Assembly (NCBI RefSeq): GCF_001949145.1
Contig: NW_019091495.1
Location: 1-25,858 of the forward strand
Source of the DNA: Acanthaster planci
Taxonomy: Eukaryota > Echinodermata > Asteroidea > Valvatida > Acanthasteridae
Direction: 5' to 3'
Length of the DNA: 25,858 bases
The stretch's first letter is position 1; the number at the start of each line of letters is the position of its first letter. The position numbers and the translations under genes were made by a program. This document shows, piece after piece, positions 1-9,057 of the stretch. The notes beneath the pieces were generated by a model. It saw nothing but the letters and a program-made list of their open reading frames with translations. It had not been told where the DNA came from and did not search any database.

Positions 1-289
1 ATATGTCAAATTTGGAGTAATTGCAGTCCCTGACCACACAGTCCCAATCTCAAACTGTGTAGGCCGCTTGCTCACTTGATCTTATACATGCATTATGCGC
101 ATGTCCGAGTAAGGATTACGGATTAGCTATAGCCAATTGGTGACCCTAATCAACCTAAACAGGAGGAATATTTTTAGCCAGGAGCCTTTTTTTTTGCAAT
201 TTTTTCTTTCTTTCTTTCTTTTTTCCCCCCTAGCCTTCTATTTGAAAATTCTGTCTGATGGGGATTCGATTTTACTACTAGAGACATGT
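1..289. other. Noncoding stretch with a pyrimidine-rich microsatellite
   Basis: I see no gene here. A T-rich and (CTTT)n-like tract ending in a run of C lies at about 187-230. The open frame starting at 137 on the plus strand runs through this tract and then across the antisense of a TIR relic, so it is not a gene. Confidence 0.5.
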
Positions 290-630
290 TTGTGCAAAGC
301 CCTCGTGGCTATATCTCTTTGGCGCTTGATGTCTATAGCTCATTTTCCCCAACGTATTATGTCACTGGTGGCATCCAAGCAACAAAAGACATCGCTAAGC
401 TCCTTCGGTACCGCCGATCCGTCCCTGCGAATCCGAGGATAATGGCATGACCAATTTTCTAGAGATTAAGAGCAGGATGCATTTGAAACCCACACTCATT
501 CTCGGCAATGACAAGCAAAATGCAGACGCTGCTTCTCATCAATTCAAGCTCGCTCTTGATGGCGAAAAAACCTGCTAAACCATCTTCGTGGCCTGTACAT
601 CCCTCCAAACGTCTGACCTCCAACGTAGGA
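290..630 (-). pseudogene. Decayed partial TIR-coding copy (3' end of a TTC22-TIR gene)
   Basis: Read on the minus strand, this segment matches the last roughly 110 codons of genes A and B: fragments equivalent to KEL-DVFCC-DATSD-IRW and IKRQRDIA-RAL are recognisable. It is broken by frameshifts (two extra bases near 425-431), a small deletion near 488-510 and several stops, and it lacks everything upstream of the second half of the TIR domain. It lies just downstream of gene A on the same strand, in the position that fragment 8809-9012 occupies relative to gene B. It is a relic and not expected to make protein. Confidence 0.75.
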
Positions 631-714
631 TACACTCGCGTTTAAGCGCAACTGGGAAATAACATTTTAGACTTTCGTACTGTTTCGCATTTTGACGGGA
701 AATTATAATTATTT

Positions 715-3102
715 TCAGCTTGGCACATGCTTAATCAAAGCTTCTCTGGCTACGTCTCTTTGACACTTGATGTCCTGAGCTAGTTTATCCCAAACTTCTC
801 CCTCCTGGCTTGCAGAGAAATCTCGAAAGATTTTTAGCTCCTTCGGCGGTGCTGAGCCATCCCTGTTAATGGGGAAAATGGCGTGACCACCTTTCCTAAG
901 GTCCAGGGCATGGTGCATGAGAAACTGGCAATCTTTCTTAAAGTCATCTGTGATGACAAACAAGATACAAGCACTACTACTCATTAATTCAATCTCGCTC
1001 GAGATGACGAAGGAACCCGCTACACCATCTCCGCTGCCTGTACATCCCTTCAGCTGTCTGTCCTCCATCTTGGGAAGCAATTCTTCGTGTACCCATTCCT
1101 CGCTACTCCTGGCATATACCACGAAGAAGTCATACTGGATTTTTTTATCCAGGGTGTCTTCTGAGGTTTCTCCAAATGACGTTTCATTTATGGTCAAACT
1201 TCTGATTTCGCTCTCTAATGGTGCAGCCGCGCCTGCTGCTGCGGTTTCGCTTGGTGTCTCGAGCCCATCATCGGGTGAGGAGGTTGCTCCTTTACTGGCT
1301 TCATTCAGGCACGGAGATGGTCGAGATGATGCACTCAAGGAATCAGAGGACTTGGAGTCTGAGGTCTCAATGTCTTGGGGTCTTGAGGTCTCTGAATATC
1401 CAATGTGGACCCCTCCGTTATCCTCCTGATTCCCTGGGTTTTCCCACGAGTCTTTGAGCAACCCTCCCGGACGGGGAGGTGGACCAAGAAGGGACGGTGG
1501 TTCGTTTGCCGTTAGTAATTTCAGGAGACCCTCGTTGTTTGGAATTGTTCGGCAGTAGTCGGAGCACAACTTGAGTTCGTGTTTGTATTCTATGCGCAAT
1601 GGGCCGAAGCAGTATTTGAGGAGGGCGCTCCTTCCATACTTTTCCAGTGCTTGTCTCAAGGAATCGACCATCTCATCGTAAGGAGCATCAGCCTTAGGGC
1701 CGCCTCGTAGTAAGCAGAGATAACTGCGGAAAAGTTCATGGAAGTGTCCAGTGTACTCGGAAGTGGCTGTCTCCACGTCCATGGCTTCTTTGTAACGTTC
1801 AATTGACTCCCGATAGTGGCCTAAGTCGAACAGGCAACGCCCAAGCTGGCGTTTTACATGCGTTGGCCTGCCGCCGTCTTCAATATCGTCGGCTCGTGTG
1901 AGGCACTCAAACTCCCTTTCCAAGTACTCTCGCTTTGTCTTCTTTGGCTCATCTGTGTCCTCTACCAAACGGTGATAGACTTCAGCCATATGTAACAAGT
2001 CCCACGGTGCATTGCGAATTTCTGTTGCTCTCTCCATGTCACGTAACGCAAGTTTCAGCAGACTCTTATCTGGTTGGGGGCGCCCTTCGCTGTTCTCCTT
2101 TGCTTGCCGCAGTTGCCATTTGTAGAACTTAAGTCGGACTGCTCCTCTCATGCTGAAAGCGTAGAAATTATAGCCACTGTCGTCCAAGCTAATGGACTCA
2201 TCCAGCAAACGTAGTGCCCGGGTATTGTCTCGTCTTAGGGAAGAGATGAAATTTGCGTAGCGAGCCAAAATCTTAGCTCTTCTGCTGTCTGATGGGGCAT
2301 TGTCGAGAGCCTTCCTCATGCACTCCTCTGGATCATCGAAGAATTTTTTCAGGTCGTCCGGCAAATGGATAGTGGGGAACTGCTTCCTCACTTTAACCTT
2401 GCGAAAAATATCACCCAAATGGCGCCAAACTTCGCATTGGTACTCTGGATCTCCCGGATCTTTCTGTGCTATTTCATGGAAGAGTTTCACCGCTGTATCC
2501 ATGTAGTGCACAGCTTAGGGATAATCTTCTCCGTATGTGAACTTGTCGAAGAGCTTGTGCGCATTCTTGGCCATGCAAAATTTCCAAATGTCTATTTCTG
2601 CTGCATCTATCAGGTCACCACCAAGGTCAAGAGCCTTCTGGAAGATGTCACTAGATTCTGTATATCGTTCTCTACCAGCGTTATCTGTGTGCATATCGCA
2701 AGCATAAGCATATGCCTGCTCTGCTAGGCACCTTGCTTTCATTCTGATGGAGTCCTCCGTGGATTCACTTAGGTACGCATTTAATTTGCTCTGAAATATT
2801 CCGCCTTCTTCTTTCCTATATACTTTCTTTAACAGAAACTGCATGTTAGCCAAAGCGTTAAGGTTGCAGCTGTCCTGAGAGAGAATGGCGCGAAAATCCT
2901 TTTCGGCCTCTTTGTAGCGTTCGAGGCGGTATTTCAGAAGACCGATAATGTTGAGAATGGCGAAGTCTTCTGTTCGGCCTTTTCGAGCCTCCAAGTCCGA
3001 TTCAATGTCATCCAACTTCTTCTTAATAGCATCTTTATTCAAGTCACGATTGTTAAAGGGCAAAGGTAAGTGGTAATGTCCCGGGTTAATCCTTCCTGCC
3101 AT
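715..3102 (-). CDS. Gene A: TTC22-like TPR-TIR protein, interrupted by one in-frame stop
   Basis: Paralogue of gene B. The frame runs from ATG at 3102 (A at -3 and G at +4; the protein then reads PGHYHLPLP, the family N-terminal signature) to TGA at 715, 795 codon positions in all. The only interruption is TAA at 2515-2517, codon 196, aligned with Gln196 of B. TPR-like helices fill about residues 45-530 (the WRHLGDIFRK and RYANF blocks are shared by all three paralogues), a Ser/Pro/Gly/Glu-rich linker follows to about 655, and a TIR domain runs from about 657 (YDFFVVYARS, then WVHEELLPKME, then ACILFVITDDF). Role by analogy: cytosolic TPR scaffold coupled to TIR signalling. As written it could make only a 195-residue N-terminal protein, or be a recent pseudogene or a segregating null allele; the 599 codons after the stop are open, which argues against long decay. 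A further in-frame Met upstream is probably untranslated leader. Confidence 0.8.
2515..2517 (-). other. In-frame TAA in gene A (Gln codon in paralogue)
   Basis: The codons around this point in A give GEDYP, stop, AVHYMDTAV; gene B at the same place gives GENHLQSRDYMDTAV with no length difference. The stop equals the CAA codon 196 of B, so a single C-to-T change explains it. Confidence 0.85.
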
Positions 3103-3469
3103 GCTTGCATTGGAGATGAGATCGTCAACGGGCAGAACAATATAATAGAGGTATCTATTGTGGAGAAACAGAACAGAAAGAAATAGTCTATTACAAAAAG
3201 GACCGGAACAAAACAACTCAAGGGCCGTTAGTGGGCTTTGTGCACAAGTACCCTAATAGGCCTATAGGAAATCGGCCTGCTCTTAACTGCATGTGAACGC
3301 TACCTTTTGGACAGTGGAAGTATTTTGATAATAGGGCCTACACCTTGTGTATTATGAACAGCTCCATTAAACCAGGGAAGTGTAATTGTCGTTGGAATGA
3401 TGAAATGGATTGGGGAGTATACACGGGCCAAGTGGAAGGATTTCAGGAAGTGTCCACACACAAAACCAC
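3103..3469. promoter_or_regulatory. Proximal upstream region of gene A, partly homologous to that of gene B
   Basis: Segment 3110-3250 resembles 11350-11505 upstream of gene B: TTGACGATC lies near the start codon in both, and both share TCTATTG, CGGAACAA/CCGAACAA and AAGTACCC words in the same order. In both genes an AG stands one base before the ATG with some pyrimidine-rich sequence before it, so a 5' UTR intron ending next to the start codon is possible. No TATA box or start site could be fixed. Confidence 0.4.
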
Positions 3470-3838
3470 CCCCCGGGTTGTAGGGTTGGCAAGGTAGTTC
3501 TTTCCTCGCCTTCCACCTCTGCAGTCTGAGTTCGATTCCCAGCTCGGTCTACTTGTGGATTGGGTTTTCAGTCCCTACCTGACTCCGTGGGTTTTACCCA
3601 GAATATTCCTCTGGGGTTTTCCTCCCACCTCTAAAACTGTAACTGCTTCTTACTGTCTCCTCTTTACTAATGTTGGTAAATGTGGGTCGTTTGGCGGCTG
3701 CCTGAGGCGCCCTTGTATGCCATCGGCTCAACCATGTTTAAATGAATTCATTGTTCCTCGCTTAATGTCTCCATTGTACAGCGCATTTGAACATATCTAT
3801 ATGAAATTTGCGCTTTATAAATGAATAAAGTATTATTC
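3470..3838 (+). mobile_element. tRNA-derived SINE-like retroelement
   Basis: The 5' end carries RNA polymerase III promoter-like boxes: TGGCAAGGTAG (A-box-like) at about 3487 and GAGTTCGATTCCC (B-box-like, as in a tRNA T-arm) at about 3528-3540. A conserved-looking body with GGTTTTCCTCCCACC follows, and the 3' end has GCGCTTTATAAATGAATAAAG, a tail of the kind used by LINE-mobilised SINEs. Length is about 370 bp. No convincing target-site duplication was found. It sits in the upstream region of gene A. Confidence 0.6.
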
Positions 3839-4139
3839 AAGTTAATTATTAAGTGTCGTTCCATACTGAGGGATCTCGATACATACACTTAATTACAGTG
3901 AAACCTTTGTATCATTTCTACTGATACTACTTTTTAATTAACACGGAAAAGGAATACAGGAAACTGGCTGAATTGACGAAGGGGACCTGCCGACTTACTT
4001 TTGAGCTTAGTAAAGGTGCAGTTGACGAACAAGGTTATGTGTCATCCTCACCAACATGGCCAACATCAGGCATCCTAGTAAAGTAAATTGCGGCAGAAGC
4101 TGTCTGCTGATTGCAGAGAATGCCCTTGCCTCCGTCTAT
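3839..4139. other. Noncoding, nothing recognised
   Basis: AT-rich sequence between the SINE-like element and the duplicated upstream block of gene A. I see no open frame or repeat here. Confidence 0.4.
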
Positions 4140-4290
4140 CGCCTGCGTCCCCTGGAACTGGAGTAGGCTAGAATTTTGCAGAAAACCGGGTTGGGAATCG
4201 TTCTTGGATAATCTACTGTCCAGGGGTTTTCCCCTATTGCGCAGTTTTCAGACATAAACAAGGTTATAGTTCAAAAGTTGAATCTGCCGA
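4140..4290. repeat. Duplicated upstream block 1 (copy near gene A)
   Basis: This block aligns with 13290-13412 upstream of gene B in the same orientation. Shared words in order include CCTGCGTC, GGAGTA, (A/G)TCGTTCTTG-ATAATC, an AGGG-TTT-CCT/CCC stretch, TGCGCA and AAGGTTA. It is best explained as DNA carried along in the A/B tandem duplication. Whether it holds the promoter or a first exon is unknown. Confidence 0.5.
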
Positions 4291-4564
4291 AGCGTTTCGG
4301 TTAATCTCGCCTAGAAAGTGGGGCAATGGGAAATATTTTCACCGACCAATAATTAAATCAACACACAAATTTCCGTAACACTCAACGTCGACCATTTTTT
4401 AATCCTACCGTGCAACGATCTGGATGAAAAAAACAAACAAAAAAACCGTGAAATTATAATGCCAGTGAATGGAACAACTCTCTTATTTTCCGTTTGCCTA
4501 CCAGGAAGGATGATTGTACATGTATTAGCTACGCTGATCTGTAACGAACGTAGATGAACGACCA

Positions 4565-4760
4565 GTGTATGACGTCACGGTTTGACACACAGTCATGGTC
4601 TAATATGTAATCAAACCTTTTTCCATTCATCCCTCAATGCATGTTTACCGACTTGCTTGATGTTTTTGGTGATGTTGGAAGCCTGTTTTGGCCCAACATG
4701 GGAAATCCCAACTGAACAGTGTGTATCACAATTTTGCATTACACCAAGGCCTACCTGTCG
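4565..4760. promoter_or_regulatory. Duplicated upstream block 2 with CRE and kappaB-type sites (copy near gene A)
   Basis: A perfect CRE palindrome TGACGTCA (4570-4577) is followed 130 bp later by the kappaB-type palindrome GGGAAATCCC (4700-4709). Block 14187-14370 carries the same 14-mer GTGTATGACGTCAC and the same GGGAAATCCCAAC at nearly equal spacing (122 bp), with weaker similarity beyond the second site. Sequence match does not show binding; the regulatory role is inference. Confidence 0.4.
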
Positions 4761-7700
4761 TGTTTGTAGCGATTGCACCGTGTGTTTTGAAAAGGCCATA
4801 CAGACAGCTCGGGAAAAAATATGACATTTATCACCAATTTTTAAACTTAAATCTACACACACTCCAGCCAGAAAACACTGCATTTGACGACCTGGGCTTC
4901 ATGATGGGCCTTCTATGGTTTTCATAGAGTTTCCAAGTCTATCCCCCCAGGTCAGTATCATTCCAGCCAAACAAGCCTACTAGGTTGGGGTGAGGGATAG
5001 GGCAAAAGCTAATGCATACGTCATATTATGATGTCTTTATAGATCATGATCCAAATCCTATTTTAAAGAGCACCTCTAGGAAAACATGTTTTCTCTGATT
5101 TTTATCTGTTCAAATAAATATGGAAGCATCCAAATCGGACGCAGTGTCATTTGTCTTCAGAGCTCAACTATAACAAGCCAAAAGGGTTTTTCTGTTTGTT
5201 TTTGTTTTTGTTTTTTTGGTACAAGAGTGGGGAAGGGTTGCCTCCCCCCATCAGTTCCTGAAGATTCCTCCATATTTTCTTCAATGTAAAAAGGTAGGCC
5301 TAAAATTAGTAGAGAAAATGGATTTGCAACAACACCAAGAGTTTCTCAGATTTCATTTATTGCATCAATATTAGCTCGCGAACCGTCGATTGAGACGTTA
5401 GGCAGGATAGACTCACGTTAAAGCGCAAGTGATTTATAATATAGGCGAAGTATGTACAATTTGCATCATAAACATCACCGACGTAACTATATAAAATGGC
5501 GTCCAACTCGCCGTCAGTTTCCATTATCCCTCAGTTGTCGACAAAAATGTACACATACAACCTCGTGCCCGTACAATATAACCCGGGAACTGAGTGTCTA
5601 CAAAGTGATCTGAGGAGATCCCTTGTTTCTACTTGATAAACTTGTGGTGGAACCTTGACCCATACCTTGTCTGGAAGTGTGTGTTGTTAGTATTACACTT
5701 TACCTAATCCTTACTGCTATTTTGGGGGACAGCTGATTTACCAAATAATGCTTATAACATTTATTTACACATGATTATTAATATACAGATGTGTTGATCA
5801 ATCACAGAAAAAAAATTGAATAATGGCAGTCTTAATTGTAATGGGATACTTTAGTTCAAGTGTATGTAAAGTTTCAACCTTAACAGTGTGCCAGAGTTTG
5901 TTTTAAATTCAAAAGTTTGCATTTTAATGAATCATAAAGCTTAAACCAACTCTGCATGGTCTCGGTACGGTACGATTCGTCAAGTCATTTCTTGAATGCT
6001 CAGATACGATCAGGCTACTACAGCATTTGCTGGCTGTACAATTCGAGGTAATGTAACCAACGCCCTCTCTATACATAAAAAAATTGGATTGTGTATCTCA
6101 GGACAGGTTTTACGCGACAACCATTCGTCAACAGTTGGTCGATTTTGCCTGGTACATAGGTTATATTATTGTATCAGAGAAAATCAACCAGTTGTTGACA
6201 CAATGGACCTTATTCGAACTTTCTCGTATGTGCCTTTTTACTATATTCACGTGCACAGATCGGCCGGTATATAGCAGTCATGCACTAGTTTGCACGGAGG
6301 GTAAAATTTGATTAGTTGAAATGGAATTCCAACATATAGAACAAAGAAGTAGAAAAGAAAAAGTGCTATGTGATAAAGTGATGGACAATAGTTGAAACCT
6401 ATACAAACACAATTGAATACCTCATTGAAAGAAGGGCCCAACTCCAACAAATTTTCGTGTTTTGTGTTCAAAAGAAAACCTGAATATTTTAAAGAGTTGC
6501 ACAGGAAATCAACTTTCCTAGGCCAAAGTGGTGGAGTTAGGCCTTTCTTTTTAATGGGGTATTCCATTCTATACTTGTAAACGGCACCAACCCAACACAA
6601 ACAATCACAAGTACCACCGTGGCATTGTAAGCATGAACCAGATGACCTAGGAATAAACATGAGAGTGAGTACACACAGTCATTCTTACATGAAACGGCAC
6701 ACTGAAAACTGACAATAGATTCTATACAAAGAAATTTAAATTTAAAAAATGATAACAATAAACAAAAACATAATAATTTTCAACTGTTGTACAAAGACAA
6801 TTCAGGATCCTGCGTGGCCAACTGAGGTCACGCTAATTCCCTTCAAAAAAAATAAAGACTATTCCACTACTTCCGTGGCACCAGGATAGTTATTTCAAGC
6901 AGGTCTTAGAAGTACTGATTGCTTTGTACTGAACTTTAAAAGGAAGCAAATTTACTAGTACCACGATGGATTAAAGAGAATGCCAAAAGTCTCTTTGATT
7001 TAATTTGATTTCAGAAGAAACTTATCCTATGGACCAACAAAATTGGCTACGAGGCAAACAAAGCCAATACACATAAAACTGTTTCTGGTACTATGGAGCT
7101 ATAGACGTGCCATCGAATTTTTCAAGACCCGGACACGATGACTCGCGAAATAATGACAGACGACATCAGTGGTGACATTGATGGCAAAATGACAAGGATG
7201 TCATAACTATATCCTGAGATAAAACATGTCCGGATCATAACAAGTCGTTGGCACTTCTAGAGCTCCGTATAAGCACCCCCACTCGTGTACATTCAGACTT
7301 GCACCAAGAACACCGCTTTTGTTATAGACCTTTTGACAAGTTGTCAAAACATGACCAATCTGCTTTTTTGAATTTCCAATCTTTGGAGGATTTCAGAATT
7401 TCTATCAAACATTGGTTGTCAGTGTTAATCCAAGCCCTGACGTGTTACCCTGGGAACTAACTGGCGACGCAGTCAGTTAAAAATATGACCAAAGTTATTC
7501 CTTTCCATAAAGTACAGTTGTGGACAGTTTATACTTAGACTAAGAAAGGATTTAAAAAATTGACTTTTTAAGACTGTAACTAATTTATTCCTTCCAATTT
7601 TTCTCTCTAACTCCTCAAGAAGAAATATTACTTTAATATCTGCCTTTATCTGTTGGTATTTACATGCAAACACAATAGTCAGGTTGATCAACCAGAAAAG

Positions 7701-8438
7701 GAACGATTGCCAAGAATAAGTACAGCCTTAAATTTGTTATTAAATTCTTCCAAAGTGTAAAGCGAACTATTCATTCTATTCATAAAACTTCATATTTTAG
7801 TTTCTGTATAATATTTGTCTACACTTATAAACCCCTACAGATTGGTCTCAGCAGTTTTAAGTCCTTCGTTGTTTGGATAAGACAAAGGTATGGTCATTTA
7901 TTACGTGTATTCTCAAAGAGTTACATTAGAGTGACAATTCGGCTCTGGTCATCAGCATCCATTGTGAGCCAGTTGCAAACGAACGTTTAACGAATGGCCA
8001 AGTCGATATTTATAATACACCTTCAGAGTAAGAGTTTCTTCATGTTCTTCAATCAATGTAGTATGTGCCGCCCCCGAGTTGGTGCTTTTGCAATCGTTTA
8101 AAGAGCGGCCATTATGACGAACTTTTGACCAATATCAATGGCTAAGCTGTATTACTATGCACAATATACGCGCAAGTCAGTAGTACATTTCTATGTACCT
8201 CGAGGGCCCATGTAAGTGAAAATATATAGTCTTCAAAGAAGAAAGTATTTTTCTACAGAGGCCAAAGGATCCTCTTCTGGTCACTCACAGGCCCCTTGGG
8301 TGCATGGACGTGCACTATGTGACCAAATTATGCCAATTCATATGACAGTCTGTTTAATATGGAGTGCCATGGAGTGCCCAACAGAGTGCTGTCACAGCTT
8401 TAAGTATAGTGTTCGAGCAATAAGCAATGCGTGAAAAC
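4761..8438. other. Long noncoding stretch, no gene recognised
   Basis: This is about 3.7 kb of AT-rich sequence with no open frame that shows a recognisable domain or plausible exon pair. It has a T-rich run at about 5190-5217. The segment near 5393-5435 shows weak similarity to 618-650 beside the gene A 3' relic (CACTCGCGTTTAAGCGCAA versus GACTCACGTTAAAGCGCAA). Confidence 0.4.
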
Positions 8439-8728
8439 CAATAAGCCATTTGCGAGTTAAATTTGAATAAAATCTTATTTGGGGCAAGCTTTTGCATAGC
8501 GACTACCATCTCTGGAATGGACTGGTTCCTTTGTGCCCTTCTTATCCATTGAGAACAGTGTATTGCTGCAAGGCGTCTCTTATGTAACTAAGCAAAAGCT
8601 TGCCCCAAATCACGAGGTATAGCAACAGTGGTTTTTAGTAAGGAGAATTCAAATTGTTATGTTCACGTGAATTTAAAGAACTCAGTGTACCAGATTTGGG
8701 TCAAAGTTAACTCGCAAAAGGCTTATTG
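8439..8728. mobile_element. Foldback / MITE-like element with nested inverted repeats
   Basis: The outer arms 8439-8460 and 8707-8728 match as inverted repeats at 21 of 22 positions (CAATAAGCC(A/T)TTTGCGAG and its complement). A second, perfect 19-bp inverted pair, ATTTGGGGCAAGCTTTTGC at 8477-8495 and its complement at 8592-8610, lies inside. There is no transposase frame in the 290 bp, so it is non-autonomous. Superfamily not determined. Confidence 0.65.
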
Positions 8729-8808
8729 TGGCTACGCACCCAATGGCACTTTCTTGCATATTCATCATTGACTTTCACTGGAAAAAAAAACAACTCATAC
8801 GGGGATTG

Positions 8809-9012
8809 TTACCGCTGCAAAGCACGAACAGCTGTATCTCTCTGGTGCTTTATCTCTAGAGCTAATTTATCCCAACGTATTCTTTCACAACTAGCATCGA
8901 AGCGGTAAAAGACATCTCTCAGCTCCACTGGCACTGCAGATTGGTCCCTACGAATCGGGAAAATGGCATGACCAGGTTTTCTGAGCATTAGAGCCTGATG
9001 CATGTAATACAT
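8809..9012 (-). pseudogene. Open partial TIR fragment, 3' tandem copy of the gene B end
   Basis: This is an uninterrupted frame of 67 codons, starting MYYMHQALMLRK and ending DTAVRALQR plus stop. It closely matches the last 66 or so codons of gene B, with a few substitutions (for example VFYRFDAS where B has VFCCFDAT). It covers only the last third of a TIR domain and has no TPR region. It starts about 45 bp beyond the gene B stop codon on the same strand. It is most simply a truncated duplicate. An alternative terminal exon of B is possible but I see no strong acceptor site before it. Confidence 0.7.
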
Positions 9013-9057
9013 TGTCCAATTGTCTTACATCTTTGCCAGTAACTTCTATTAAAAATG

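Noticed and set aside
137-442. Plus-strand frame of 101 codons
   Set aside because: It joins a poly-T/CTTT tract with the antisense of the TIR relic; not a protein.
917-1457. Plus-strand open frames (up to 170 codons) across gene A
   Set aside because: They are antisense shadows of the conserved TIR and linker frame of gene A, with no domain pattern of their own.
3528-3540. Possible tRNA gene at the B-box-like sequence
   Set aside because: No acceptor stem or anticodon arm can be folded; it fits a tRNA-derived SINE head better.
6247-6660. Minus-strand frame of 137 codons
   Set aside because: Composition is irregular (Cys- and Phe-rich) with no domain, signal or splice partner. Its length is compatible with chance in this stretch.
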